Positions 20,459-32,871 are shown, counted from the stretch's first letter. The stretch is DNA of 64,000 nt from Chaetoderma sp. LZ-2023a (GCA_034401795.1 CM067370.1:59622369-59686368), one strand, 5' to 3'. Notes: generated from the letters alone by a model not told the origin. Translations and numbers: made by a program.

Positions 20459-21239
20459 GTGTACTTTAGTAAATTTATGAATAAAAAATTTGCGTGTTGA
20501 CTCGGATGGTATTTCCAGGATTCGCGCTAACTCATGGATACATCTTTATTAGGCTAGCTCTTTTTGGGGGAGGCCTATATATTAACTAGCGCATGTTGTG
20601 CTTTGTATTTTCAGACACATGAGCTGCTTTCTGAAGTGTATCCTTTGTTTGAACAATATTTATACTTAGTTTTCTGGGTCCATCTAATTTATTATGAGTT
20701 TGCAGAGGGAATTATTACCATAAGAAGTAATTTTTCCGCATTCTCCCCTCCCCCTCCCCAACCCCCCCCCCCCCCCCCCCACCACCACAGGGTTTTGAAT
20801 TCAGGATCAGGTATTCCTGTCATTGTTCATCAGACTTGATTCATTCTTCAGGAGTCATCTTCTGAGGTTTATTTTGGAGAGAGAAAATGTTCATTTTATT
20901 TCTAAATTTTTTTTAGAGATTTTATGACTGATTGTTGAGTTATTTATCTCTCTTGATGGTTTGCATAGATTCATTGTGTTTATAAAGTTCAACTACAAAT
21001 GAATCTTTGTATTAAGCTGTGGAGTCGAAAATCGCCTCTCAAGTATACAAGTATGTCTCCCTTGTCTTCTTAAAAGAAGAATAAGAAGTTTTTAGGATTT
21101 GGTTATGTTCAGTCAGGGCCATAGTTTTTCTCTATGGCCCTGGCTTATCTTTCATCTTATGGAACTTATTAGCCTTCTGCAATTGGTTTTTTGGTTCATC
21201 ATAACTAAAAACTAATTGTTTCCGTTTGTGTCGTTTCAG
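20459..21239 (+). other. Candidate intron of DIRS fossil A
   Basis: The three DIRS copies share a short open first exon ending in codons for Ser-His-Gln, immediately followed by GTG, and a second coding segment beginning right after a TTTCAG tract. In A the first exon ends at 20458 and the acceptor at 21239. Spliceosomal introns are reported in some DIRS1-like elements. The poly-C tract at 20761-20780 lies inside the intron. Confidence 0.55.
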
Positions 21240-21388
21240 AGGGTAATTGAGAACAAATGCCCTTCCTGCCACCGTTTCGTGAAGGCCTGCTTTTTCCCTC
21301 ATGACTGCACTAGTTGCAGTACGTGCGGGGCCACTTCTAAATAGCCATGTGTGTGAGTCGTGGCCGGTGGAGGTTATGACTAATTTTT

Positions 21389-22692
21389 AGCTCACCTAGC
21401 CAGAATGGCCAAGTGAGCTTATGCGATGGCGACTGTCCGGCGTTTGTATGTCGTCTGTCGTCCGTCAACTTTTTCTTTAAACGACTTCTTCTCAAGAACC
21501 ACTGTGCCGATTTTAATTATATTTCACTTGAAGCATCCCTAGGGCATAGAGATTCAGGTTTGTTCAAGCGAAGCCGATCGGCCAAAATGCAAGATGGCCG
21601 CCGGCCAAAATGGCCCATTTTCAGAAACACTAAAAAATCTTCTCCGAAATCGCTAGCGGAATTGATTCAAAACTCATAACACATCATCTATTGCAACGGT
21701 AGACCCAAGTTTGTTCAAGGCAACCTGATTTGCCGATTTGCCTGGCAGCCATCTTCAATGACCTAGTTTTCGCGAAAACAACTTCTCCCGAACCGCTGAA
21801 GGGATAGAGCTGAAATTTTATAAATATCCTTAGGAACTAAGGGCCTTTCAAGTGTGTTCAAGGGAAGTCTGTTCGTTAAAAATCATGGGTGCCATCAACC
21901 AATCAAAATTTAGCATTTGTTGGTTATATTGGCTTTTTTTGTATTTGATGTATTTTGATGGCGAAAATTGCTTTATATATGCTTATCAGTGTGGCGAGTT
22001 CAAATATACCACTTTCGAGACTGTCGGATAAATGGTGTGGCTGCCGTCTTGGTTTGTTTTCCCGTCATAGCCTCCCATAGTAAAGCAATGGGCCCATTGT
22101 AAAGCAATGGGGAATTCTTTAAACGACTTCCTCTCAAGAACCACTGGGGCAATTTCAATTATATTTTGGAGGAAGCATTTATAGGGCATAGAGATCTAAG
22201 TTTGTTCAAATGAAGCGGATCGGTCAAAATCCAAGATGGCCGCCGGCCAAAATGGCTGATTTTTAGAAACACTAAAAAATCTTTTCCAAAACCGCTGGAG
22301 GAATTGATTCAAAACTCATAACACATCATCTGTGGCAATGGTAGACCCAAGTTTATTCAAGGGAACTTGATTGGCCAAATAGTTTGGCAACCATCTTGGA
22401 TAACCTATTTTTTGCCAAAATAATTTCAGAACCACTGACTGAGCGGATTGGGCAGAAATGTGGGCGATATGATTAGGCACTGAGTGCCATTAAAGTTTGT
22501 TCACGGGAAGGAGCTTAGTCAGAAACATGGCAGAAGTGGACCAATCAAAATGTAGCGTGTTTGGCGGCCATATTGGATGTGCAAAAATGTCCACAAACTC
22601 ATTTAAAAGACTACTCCTAAACCACTCGCCAACAATTTTGACAAAAATGCACAGTGCTCCAGGTGAGCGACACAGGCCTCTTGGGCCTCTTG
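21389..22692 (+). mobile_element. Hairpin-capped repeat (AGCTCACC family), complete copy inside DIRS A
   Basis: Begins with the 5' hairpin (AGCTCACCTAGCC / GGCCAAGTGAGCTT) and ends with CCAGGTGAGCGACACAGGCC then GGGCCTCTTG. Two diverged body units lie between. The corresponding position in fossil B (about 42820) is uninterrupted, which gives an empty-site comparison. Left flank TTTT and right flank TTT hint at a very short T-rich target. Confidence 0.8.
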
Positions 22693-23047
22693 TTTAAATC
22701 AGCAGGTGAAGGACTGGGCGGCAGACGAGAAGAGGCGCCTGGAAAAAGAGTGTGGTAAGAAAAGGAAGGCAGACATGGAGGCCTTCTCTTCTGTCTTGAA
22801 ATGATGGGAGAAATGAAGAAGACAATCACGGATCTTGTCCCGGAGTTGCTTTGCAGCTTGCTTCCCGCTTCAAGTTCGTCATTGTCTTCTTCATTTTCTC
22901 CGGGACAGTGTTCCCGTCTCTGGTTCTGGTTCTCTTAGTAAGCCAGTTTTCGCTATAGACACAGAGACGGCTCCTGTTGGTCCAGCGCTAAGGTTTGCCT
23001 CACCCGTGGACTCGTGAGTGAAAGCCATGGCCTCGGGCGCTCACTTA

Positions 23048-26000
23048 TCTGGTTTATCTGGCCCGCAGTTTTCTCATCAGTCACAACGTTCAAGAAGGGT
23101 AAGTTTTGCAAACCCAGTTTCTTCAGTCCATTTATTTTCTGATATTTCTGGTTCTGTTTTTGATCATGACTCATTGGCGTTTGAAGTTGCTAAGGACGAT
23201 ATTATTCGTGAAATCACCCTTATGAATTTGGATCCATCTCAGTTTCATATTTTCTATCATCATGATTCACTCAATCCCTTTATTTCAGCTAGAAAATCTT
23301 TGCTAGCTTTATTACTTTCAAGTGTTTTCTTTCCTCGTCAAGGCTCAACTGTTCCAGTTACATCAATCTCAGAAACACCTCAGACGATTCCTGATCCAGT
23401 GAATTCCATTCCCACGCCATCTCTTTATCCTTCCGATAATATTTCTTTTGACGATGAATCACTTCATGATGACCACGATAGATTCTGATCCTGGTCCGGA
23501 GGATTCATTTTCCATTTCATCCCCTCCTCTTATTTCAGATGGTTCCTCATATAATTCCCTATATCTTCTTTTCAGGGCCTCAAAACTCCAATTGGTATGA
23601 ATCTTTTCAATTCATTTCACAGTCTTGCAAAATTCCATTAGTTCGGGAGTCTTCCTCTCAACATTCTTTTGTTTCCCCATTGGTTCAACCAGTCGTTTCG
23701 GAATCTCAACCTCGCCTTCCTATGGATTCACTATCAATTGATATGCTGGATTTTTATTCAAAGGCTATAACTTCTGCTTCTCATGTTCGTTTGGTAGCCC
23801 CAGGGTCCCACAAAGTGTTACATTTATTCAAGGTTGACTTCGATAATGTTGGTTCAGTCCAAACCTTTTTGGGCCCGACCTCAGATCTTATTGGGTCTCG
23901 GATTCCTCAATCATCTTCCATTGCTGCTGGTCAGTCTGATCTGTGTAGCTTGGAAAAGGCTTTTCGGAATTTGTTCAAACTTTCTAATTTCCAATGTCTG
24001 TTAGCTGAGTCTCTCCTTAATTCATCTAGTTCTGATCTGGTCCTGGCCTCTATTTATAAGTCCTTGGCTGATTCAACAAGAGCGTCTCTTAATGCAATCG
24101 CTCATTCCTTGGCGTTTATTAATCACACTCGTAGGAAAGCTTTTGTCTTCTGCATCTCTATCCCGTAAACTAAAAAAACAGCTACTGTCTGCTCATCCAT
24201 TTGGTCACGATCTTTTTGGAACCTCAGCTCCTTCATTAATCCAAAAAGAATCTACTCAAAAGTCATTAGCTGATGCTATTATTCCTAATATCACATCCAA
24301 ACGTCGTTCAGATATTCCCTTTCGTACTTCTGATCATTCATCAGCTAAGAAGTCTAAGCCTTCCCAATCCTTTCCATCCAGGATTTTTGTTAATTCAAAT
24401 CGATCCCGATGCTCGAGTCCCTCCAGTCGTAGGTCTGCCTCAGATACCTCCAGTTCTCCGACTTCATCTCCTCCGACTCAGAAGAAATCATTGTCTTCAG
24501 TCTATGGCCAGTCCCATTTTGATAAAATAGTAGAAGCTCGTCCTTCTCCTCAGTCTTATAAGCCTTCCTCCGGCCGGTCTTCCTCATCATCCAATCGTGG
24601 GTCGTCTTCTCGAGGCAGAGGTCATCGTGGTTCATTCAAGAACTCTTATCAACAACGTTTTTGACGGTCCGGTCTCGCCACCCCCTTCTCTGCCGGTGGG
24701 TCTTCTATGTTCTCATCCCTCCATTCCTGTAGGGTCCCGCCTGAGTCACTTCTGGCATCAGTGGTCCCCCCTGTCTCGGGACAATCAGTGGATTATTTCG
24801 TTCCTTCGAGGCAGTTATTCTCCAGAATGGATTCAGGAGCCTCCTCCTTTATCTCTGATCCCAAAATGAACTCCCATTCCCAAAGACTCCTCCCAATTAG
24901 CAACCTTGGAAGAGGAGTTTCAGTCGTTAGTTCAAAAGAGGAGGTCCTGGATTGGTAAACCAATCCAGGGTATTATTCCACCGTGTTTCTAGTCACAAAG
25001 AAAACTGGGAGGTGGCGCCCCATCATCAATCTCAAAACACTCAACAAGTTCATATTGACTCATTCATTCAAAATGGAAACCATCCAGTCGGTGATTTGAT
25101 CCCTAGATATCGGTATGTGGACCTGCTCAATCGACCTGAAGGACGCTTACTTCCATATTCCAATGCACCCATCCTTCCGGCCATGTCTTCGTTTTGCCTA
25201 CAGAGACAAGGTGTGGCAGTTTCGTGCTCTTCCCTTTGGCCTTATGACTGCCCCATTTCTATTTACTCAAATAGTGTCTCTGGTGGCATCCTTTCTTCAT
25301 CGCCGGTCTATACACCTCTGTCTACATAGACGACTGGCTCCTCAAAGCGTCATCGGAATCAACTCTCAACCAGCAGTTAGTTTACATAATTCCCCTAATC
25401 ACCGACTTGGGCTGGATCATCAATCTAGAGAAATCCAGCGTCTCTCCTTCTCAACTTTTCAATCATCTCGGAGTTCGATTCAATCTAGTCCAAGGGAAAA
25501 TATTCCCTACCGTTTCCTTGCTGGAAGCTCTCCAGTTTGCGGTTTCGATTCTTGTCAATCAAAAGGAGGTATCAGCTCGCTTTTTTCTGAGACTCCTTGG
25601 TCTCATGGTGTCAGTCGAAAGAGTTATTCCTTGGGCAACATCCATAAGACGTCCTCTCCAACTCTATCTCATGTCCCTTTGGCACCAATCCAGGGATCCC
25701 CTGTATCAACTGATTCCGATTCATCCTCCTCTCCTGGAATTTCTTCCGTTTTGGCTAGACTCCAATTGTTTCTTGGTAGGCGTCCCTCTTCGGAAACCTC
25801 TTCCATCGGCAACTATTTTCACCGATGCCCCCCTAGACAGATGGGGAGCTCTTTGGGACTCCCGTCGCCTTTCAGGTCTTTGGTTCCATCAAGATTCTCT
25901 TCTTCATATCAATCTTCTGGAACTTTTAGCTGTTTTGAAAGCCCATCATTCTTGGGTTCATCTTCTTGTGAATCAGCACATTCTATTTCGATCAGACAAC

Positions 26001-26199
26001 ACAACGGTAGTGTCTTACCTCAACTGCCAGGGAGGTACCAAATTCCCGTCTCTGTGTGCCAGGTCCTTTCATCTTCTGATGTGGTGCCGAGATCACAACA
26101 TTTCCCTCTCAGCAGCTCATATCCCCGGCCGTCTGAACTTCATTGTCGATCAACTGTCCAGAGCAAACAAATCTGCGCACACAGAGTGACAACCTCAAA
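23048..26199 (+). pseudogene. Foreign DIRS block inside fossil A: gag-like region, RT and RNase H of a second lineage
   Basis: Up to about 23047 fossil A matches fossil B; from there to 26199 it does not, and matching to B resumes at CCTCTCAACAGGTTTA. The block has a T-rich, Ser-rich gag-like part (about 23060-24664), an RT with LKDAYFHIP and PFGLMTAPFLFT words (from about 25115) and RNase H with RSDNTTVVSYLNCQGG and AHIPGRLNFIVDQLSR (to 26189). It is more open than the backbone, with only a handful of interruptions. It has no terminal repeats of its own, so template switching between two DIRS RNAs fits better than simple insertion. Confidence 0.75.
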
Positions 26200-27290
26200 C
26201 CTCTCAACAGGTTTATCCTCACACCAAGTTTCAAAATGGAAACTGTAAGAATGGTGTTAGCAGGATTGAGGAAGGGAATGTGGACAGCATAAATAAATCT
26301 AAAAGATGCCTATTTTCGTATTCCCATTGCGAAGAGCTTTTGTCGGTTCCTGAGATTTGCATTCCAGGGCCGCCAATGGCAATTCGGTGTTCTCCCATTT
26401 GGTATATCGATGGCTCCACGGGTCTGGTGGTCCAATCTATGATGTCATACCTCCGCAGGAGACACATAGCAATCCACACATACATAGACAACTGGCTGTT
26501 AAAATCACACAATCAAGAAAGTCTGTCAGCAAATCTGGAGATAGTTTTGAAAACTCTTACAGATCTAGGCTGGATAATCAACTTTAAAAAATCAGAGCTG
26601 ACTACATCCCAGAAGTTTGTTTACCTGGGCATGTTCTTCGATCTAGAGGTAGGGTATGTTTACCCATCTCAGGAGAGAGTAGAAATACTCATCTCAGTCA
26701 TACAGTCAGTGTGCAACAGTCATCATGTCCTGGCACGGGTCTACTTGAGAATGTTGGGGTTACCACAGGCAGCCTTACGGTGGCGGCCGATCCAGTTATT
26801 TCTCATGACGCAGTGGACCCAGAGTACGGGTTTCCTGGACTCAAAGGTGTCAGTGTTAGAACCTCTTATTCACCACCTTCAATGGTGGATGAAGAGAGAG
26901 AATCTCCTGGCAGGGGTGACGTCATCTCCCCACCCTCAGTTAATGATGTACACAGATACATCAATGGAGGGATGGGGAGCTTGCCTGGAAGAAAACAAAG
27001 TATCAGGGCTTTGGAATTGGGATCAGTCACAAGAACATATCGATCTGCAGGAAAAGCGAGCAGTAGTCTTAGCCATGGAACACTTCCTAGAGACGGTCAA
27101 AGGAAAGAGTGTTCTGGTTCGATCAGACAATACAACAGTAGTGACTTGCATAAACTGCCAGGGCGGAATGAAGTTTGCCTAGTCTCTGTATGATGACATG
27201 GAAACTGCTTTGCTGGTGCCTAGATCATGGGATTTCCCTGAAAGCAGTTCATATTCCGGGAAGGCTAAATCTATTTAGCCGACTCATTGG
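26200..27290 (+). pseudogene. Backbone RT and RNase H of DIRS fossil A
   Basis: Parallel to 44925-46050 in fossil B and 49760-50760 in C. Recognisable words include the palm-domain region around WIINFKKSELT and FVYLGM, and RNase H with VLVRSDNTTVVT. It is broken by several interruptions. Confidence 0.8.
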
Positions 27291-27779
27291 GCCGTAGGAT
27301 GAGCATTCTTCCCACAGACTGGCAACTAAATCAATGTGTGATGGACTGTCTGTTCAACCACTGGGGCAAGCCCAACATAGATTTATTCGCAACGAACAAG
27401 AATGCGAAGATGACGACGTACTTTTCTCCGATTCCAGATGCGAGCGCTATCGCAATAGATGTGCTAGCTATCAGCTGGGAGGGAATGTATGCATACGCAT
27501 TTCCACCAGCAATCATGATTCCAAAAGTTCTCCAGAAAATCAGGCAGCAGGAATGCCAAGTGCTTCTGATCGGCCCAAATTGGCCAAGCCGATCATGATA
27601 TACGGATCTGCTGGACCTTCTGGTCTGCAATCCTGTTCCTCTGCTTCAGATGGATGACCTAATCTTCCAGGGCATGTTCCAATTGACTGTGTGGATGTTG
27701 TCAAGGAATCGGCAGTTAAGGAGGGCTTTTCTGAGCAAGCAGCCATGGTTATGGCTAAAGCCAGAAGGCGGTCAACCTC

Positions 27780-28640
27780 CAGAGCATATAATTATAAAAT
27801 CAACAGATTTGCTGAATGGTGCTAAAAAAGTTGCATTAATCCATTGGATGCATCTATTCAGGTAGTAGCCGATTTCCTCTGTCACCTTTTTTATGCCTAT
27901 AGCCTCAAGCCTAACTCTATTGCTGGCTACAAGTCAACTTTAATGTCAGTTATCCCTTGCTTGGCTAATAGGGGAAGTGATGCAGTATGTAATCTAAATA
28001 CTTTAATCAAAGGCATGGGTAATCTTAGACCAAGGAATCCACCAATGATTCCGTCTTGGAGTTTATCGTTAGTACTTCAAGTATTAGCGGATAAACCCTT
28101 TGAACCACTAAGCTCCATTTCCATGAAAATGTTGACACTTAAAACAGTTTTTCTGATTGCTGCAGCTTCAGCCAGATGAAGAAGTGAAATACATGCTTTG
28201 TCAGCAGAGCCAGAGCGTTTTGTGGTTACAGGGGAAGGCCTCAGGCTTCTATGTAGAGTTAACTTTATGGCGAAAAAACAGTCTTTAAAATATCCTGGTC
28301 AGCCTATTGTTTTACCTGCTTTGACTAGGTTTGATGCATTAACACGTTATAAACAACGTACAGGGGAATGGTGGGTGGACCGTAGTGCTTTATGGCTATC
28401 TTAAATTGAACCCCATGAGAGAGCTACTAAAGATACCATTTCGAGGTGGATTGTGGAATGCATCCAGCTGCCACGGGAAAACAAGTTGACATGGCCAAGG
28501 CTCATAGTGTCCATGGCGTAGTGGCATCCACGGCTCTGTTTAACGGAGTGCCGGTGGATGGCATTATGTCGGTAGCACAATGGCACTGTGAGTCTAGTTT
28601 TGCAGAACATTACCTCTGTGACACGTCTAATCTGCTTGCC
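27780..28640 (+). pseudogene. Tyrosine recombinase of DIRS fossil A
   Basis: Parallel copies occur in B (46560-47440) and C (51300-52233). Family words are PNSIAGYKSTLMSVIPCLA, SWSLSLVLQVLADKPFE and LKTVFLIAAASAR, the last being the region of the first catalytic arginine in DIRS-type recombinases. This enzyme inserts the circular DNA copy, which is why DIRS elements lack ordinary target duplications. Broken. Confidence 0.75.
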
Positions 28641-29206
28641 TGATCGAGTTTACATAAACGTTAACCTGTATATATTTTTGTAAATATTGTACATACATGT
28701 AAGGCCATTGACTCGCACACAGTGCAATTTAGTGGGGGAATCCCCGCTTTTCCGTACCGTGCCTATCATCGCCAGCGCTGATTAAAGGGAATCTCATCAA
28801 AATAGGTTAGTCCTATATTTGGTGATGGTTATTTTTTGTCACGTTCATTTTACTTTCTAAAATAGTGATGGTTTGTGCACTTTGTGGTTCCATCTAAGAG
28901 TATACGAAATGAAGCTTTCGTCCGATGTCTTATAGTACTTTAGCACGAGTACATAGAGAGTGTATAAGACATTGAGGTCATTGCTCCCTCTTTAAAAGAG
29001 GGGGGGGGGGGGGGGAGCGAATGTTAAACGATCTTTACTCTCAACATCGGTCGTGTTGTCCCATGTCCAAATCATTTCCTGATTGTGTTTACATATGCAA
29101 TTTCAGATGTTTTTTGTGCTCCAAAAGCAAAAGAGCTTGCTCTTCCAGGGATGAGCCGGTCTTCTGACCTTTGCCTCCCTCCCGCCGAATTCTCTTACAA
29201 ATTCTG

Positions 29207-29310
29207 ACTATATCATAGAGTATCAGGGTGGTAAGTATACGCTTGATGTGAAATAAATGAAATCACAGATTTCTTTTTTCACAAGAGAGTTGATACTTAC
29301 CACCCTGATA
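29207..29310 (+). repeat. Internal complementary region of DIRS fossil A
   Basis: Inverse copies of the two element tips lie head to tail: GGTGGTAAGTATAC...GATGTGAAA (inverse left tip), then AAATCACAGATTTCTT...TTGATACTTACCACCC (inverse right tip). In DIRS replication this region templates the ends before circle formation. Confidence 0.8.
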
Positions 29311-29689
29311 CGATCCCGTCCTCTCCGCCCCTTAGAGGCTAAGGCTTTCGGCATTTTATTTTGCAATTATGTCAGCCAACATTTTGGAATAAAATGAGAC
29401 AGCCCCGCGAGTTTGGGCCACACATCCGCTGATCTGTTAGTTGAGTAACCTGCCCAGTGGGGGCGGTTTCTTTTTAATTCTGAGTATTATTGAAGCTAGG
29501 TCGATATTTAGAAAATATCATAGAGTATCAGGGCGGTAAGTATCAACTCTCGTGAAAAAAGAAATCTGTGATTTCATTTAGTTTGGTTAATTATTCTGGA
29601 ACACATGGATCCTTATAATGTGTAAGCATGATACAATGTCCTTCAGGGGCAAAAGGTCACGGTCATTTTGATCTTGGTAAAGACTTTTT

Positions 29690-29926
29690 CACCAGGCATA
29701 TTCCAATATCACAGAAAACCAGATCAAAAACAAGAACACCTACACATCGAAAAATCTCTCCTAGCCAATGATTACACATCCTGGATGAGAAAGCCACTCC
29801 CCCCACCTCAAAAGAAACAAGCTGACTCAGATTACTGTATATTTCCATGTGTGAGCTGAACCCCTAGAGATTTTTCAGTCAGCATGACATCAACACTTAC
29901 CACAAGCCGGTGAACACAATTGCAAT
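29690..29926. other. Spacer between DIRS A flank and MITE copy 2
   Basis: Open on both strands for about 60 codons (29663-29859) with no recognisable product. The A- and C-rich plus strand has a protein-like flavour but nothing is identified. Confidence 0.3.
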
Positions 29927-30290
29927 AGATCTTTCCATTTTAGCTATGCCCCGCCCATATCTACCTAAGCTCCACCCACACCTCATGCGTGTTGGGATCG
30001 ATCGATCTGTGAACTTCCTGACTATCAATTTCCAGAAAACTGTACAGGTAAGTTGTTGAATATTTTGGAACTAATTTGACTGGGTGCTGTTGCTGCCATA
30101 CAGCATGTTTATTAAACAGTAGAGACATTCAATTCTTACAATGTGTCAGACTATTAAGAGTTAAAGGTGGGCCTAATAGAATCATTTATGACGTATTGTT
30201 TATGACGTCATCCTACATGCCAATTAGCTGAGTATGACATCATATGACATCAAATCATCGATGGATACTCTGGAAATGTGAATTAGTCAC
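29927..30290. mobile_element. Small MITE, copy 2
   Basis: Left end GATCTTTCCATTTTAGCTAT, right end ACTCTGGAAATGTGAATTA. The interior matches copy 1 in order: CCCGCCCAT, GGGATCGATCGATCTGTGAA, GTTGAATATTTTGGAACTAA, TGTCAGACTATTAAGAGTTA. Confidence 0.65.
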
Positions 30291-30299
30291 ACCTAAAAA

Positions 30300-30760
30300 G
30301 CTCACCACAAGTGAAAGCTACGGAGATGAAGACATCTGTAAAATCCAGCGTGACCAATGTGATTGCGCGTATATGGGCAAAACTAAAAATCTGCTCAGCA
30401 CTAGAGTGAAAGAACACCACAAATCCAATTCCAACTCCTCTGTGGCAGAGCACACAGATAACATTGAACACCATCCCTGCCAGCAATGCCCCTGTCATTA
30501 ACATCGAGCCTAATTTGTTCAAAATGGAAAGTCAAGGATTCTATTCAAATTTATAAACACCAACCAACTATGAACCAAGACAAGGTCTAACATATACCAG
30601 TGGTTTACCAATCAATTCTGCCACATGACTATATGAACTAACCCGAGTGATGTAGCCAGTGCCTGTCCGTTAGTGCTGAAGAAGATGATCACAAAAGCTA
30701 CACCAAAGCAAATCCAACAACCCAAAGAAGTAACTAATTTGTCTTATTATGAATTACCTT
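30300..30760 (+). pseudogene. Penelope-like element fragment: GIY-YIG endonuclease and 3' tail
   Basis: The frame 30244-30501 contains CDCAYMGKTKNLLSTRVKEH followed by SSVAEHTDNIEHH, the C-terminal GIY-YIG endonuclease of Penelope-like retroelements (family form: C..YVG.T...L..R..EH and AEH). The continuing + strand then carries words of the family tail (SIQIYKHQPTMNQD). Only this 3' part is present; the reverse transcriptase is missing, so the copy is truncated as well as decayed. It may be related to the hammerhead-bearing pieces at 34.4 and 61.3 kb, since Penelope-like elements are known hosts of hammerheads. Confidence 0.7.
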
Positions 30761-30796
30761 GAGATCGGGACCAACAATTTTATAAATATGTTTATG

Positions 30797-30853
30797 CATC
30801 TCTGAAACCTTGACACATCTCTGAAACCTTGACACATCTCTGAAACCTTCACA
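30797..30853. repeat. 19-bp tandem repeat, three units
   Basis: CATCTCTGAAACCTTGACA is repeated three times, with a single change in the last unit. A small local slippage array of no clear function. Confidence 0.85.
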
Positions 30854-30869
30854 CATAGTACCGCTTGGT

Positions 30870-31218
30870 TGATTGATCGCGAAATTAAGTAACATCAAGA
30901 ACAAGAGCTGAAACTAGTTCGTTAAGCACAAGCTAACTTGAATGAACTGAGCTTTGACAAAAACATTGTTGTCTCCTCCAGAACTAGTGACGGGTTAGGG
31001 CTGAAACTTGGCAGATACATGTATTATTAAGGACGAAGGGTCATCCAAGTCTGTTGTGATATTGGTACATGAAACAACATGTGCTTCATTTCTGACATAA
31101 GTGTTCATGTTTGTTTTTTCAAAATTGTCAAATGTAGAATAATAATTTCAGAACATTTGTCATATATTTCATGCTCCTAATTCAAATACTTATCTTGCAG
31201 GTGAGTGATAGAGCCTCT
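30870..31218 (+). repeat. 3' fragment of the AGCTCACC family
   Basis: Family words (CCAGAACTAGTGACGGGTTA, GGGCTGAAACTTGGCAGATA, AGGACGAAGGGTCATCCAAG) lead to the decayed family end GCAGGTGAGTGATAGAGCCT and CTTG. No 5' hairpin is seen. Confidence 0.6.
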
Positions 31219-31852
31219 TGACTATTTATTATCCAACTAAAATTAACTAGAATGATTTTGGCATAGTAGGCTATAGAACCTCAATGGGGAAATTTGATTT
31301 GTCAATTCTTAAAGTGGCCATCTTGGATTTTCGAAAAAGCATATAAAATCATTTAAAAGACTGCTTGCGTCTCATTAACTTCTAGTTGATTTTTAAAACA
31401 AACTAGTTTGGAATAAACCTATCATGATAGGCTTCATAACTTTTGAGCAAATTAATTGGTCATTGTATAGATTTAAAAAGTGTCCATTAAGTCATTTAAA
31501 GGACTACTTACTTACTGCTCGGTTGATTTCAAATAAATTTGGCTAGAAGGACTATATCGACATATGCAAGAAATCTATTTTTGTTTGTATTCAAGTATTA
31601 GACATTAGCGTGTATTGGACGCATTCTAAATTTGGCCTAAAACCTCCCCAAAATCTCTTTGCTCATATATAGGACACATAGAATATATCGGAAAGCTGCT
31701 AACAAGTATTCCACCTATTAGTAGCCTTGGCTTCTATTAGGACAAGAAGTTTTCAATTTCCACACCAACATCTCTGAGAAATGGGGTAGGCTTAAATATT
31801 ATGTATATGTCAAGAAAATCTTTTAATCCATTATCTAAAATGGTTAAAACTC
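31219..31852. other. Repeat-like intron DNA without assigned family
   Basis: Contains a GGCCATCTTGGATTTT word and repeated ATTTAAA(A/G)GACT(A/G)CTT phrases, so it is probably an eroded piece of the hairpin-capped repeats. No gene. Confidence 0.4.
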
Positions 31853-32138
31853 ATAGACAGCAGGGATGGGGTCAATTACATTGCATCTATTACTATTACG
31901 CTTACTATTACTTTCAATTCATTCTATTACTATTACAATTACTTCAGATTTGATTTATGACTATTACTATTACTCTCATAGATATTACTATTACTATTAC
32001 ATTTGAGCCATATGTATCGCTCACACACATGCACACCCACATACATACACGCAAATGAAAACAAGGCAGACATTTGGATATTAACCCTTTCACTGATGAA
32101 GCCCCTTTATCTCAATTTCATTGAAACCAAATAGGACA

Positions 32139-32226
32139 GCTGTTGAATATTTTGAAAATATTTTGACTGAAGAGCATTGTTAAAGAAAGTAATGTCTTCC
32201 AGGCAAATTTATTTCAAAATATTCAA
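32139..32226. repeat. Foldback repeat type 1
   Basis: Arms GCTGTTGAATATTTTGAAAA and AAATTTATTTCAAAATATTC face each other across a short loop, inside the second hAT-like element. Confidence 0.6.
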
Positions 32227-32871
32227 TTGATTGTTTCTTACATCGTAAACAAGTTGTTACATGGGTTGATGATAAGAGTAATGAGTGTAGACTCTTACCT
32301 ATAAATTCCACCAGTTCATCATACATGTTTTATTTACTGATACAATGTTAGGGAATAACAGACTTCTTCAGATATGGTCACATAATAGTATATGCTTGAA
32401 TGATTTTAACCAGTTTAGCTCTCTGGGCAAATCTCTAAATTCTACAAAATCAGGAAGACCACAGAATATTATGAAATTTATGTTGCTGAAAGTAGTTGAT
32501 GTATATCGAACAGCAACGTACAGCAATGTCAATTTTAAATGGAACTTGAACATTGGTTAATAAAGAATATACAGTTATTCGCCCAATGATATTTCAGAAG
32601 TACATGTAAATAGATTAGTTATAGCCACAATCTCTGTTCCCCAGACACCATGCTGGGAGTCAATTTGACTGGAATTAAACCTTTAACCATTATGTAAGCT
32701 ATAAGGAGATCTGTTGAAAGAACAGATGTTAGTAGCCTATTCACCTTTTCACAGCCATGCATAATTTGTTTATTTATCTACCTAATGCCTATTTAAAATA
32801 TAACATGTTGTTTAAGAATGAACCCTTTCACCTATGCAAACCAGATAATCAAAAATTTTTATCCTGGAGAA

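Larger units (their letters stand above)
20121..29580 (+). mobile_element. DIRS-type tyrosine-recombinase retroelement fossil A (mosaic, with nested insertion)
   Basis: DIRS order retroelement. The parts seen are a left terminal inverted repeat (from 20121), a short first coding exon ending at 20458, an intron to 21239, a gag-like region, reverse transcriptase and RNase H, tyrosine recombinase (about 27780-28640), the internal complementary region (29207-29310) that copies both tips, and the right inverted repeat (to 29580). The internal region joins the inverse of the left tip to the inverse of the right tip, the DIRS signature. It is broken, with roughly ten or more interruptions. A 1.3-kb hairpin-capped repeat is inserted at 21389-22692. 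The block 23048-26199 belongs to a different DIRS lineage, so RT and RNase H occur twice. End repeats are still very similar, suggesting moderate age. Confidence 0.85.

Noticed and set aside
20564-20839. Frame with a poly-proline stretch
   Set aside because: Created by the poly-C tract within the candidate intron of DIRS fossil A.
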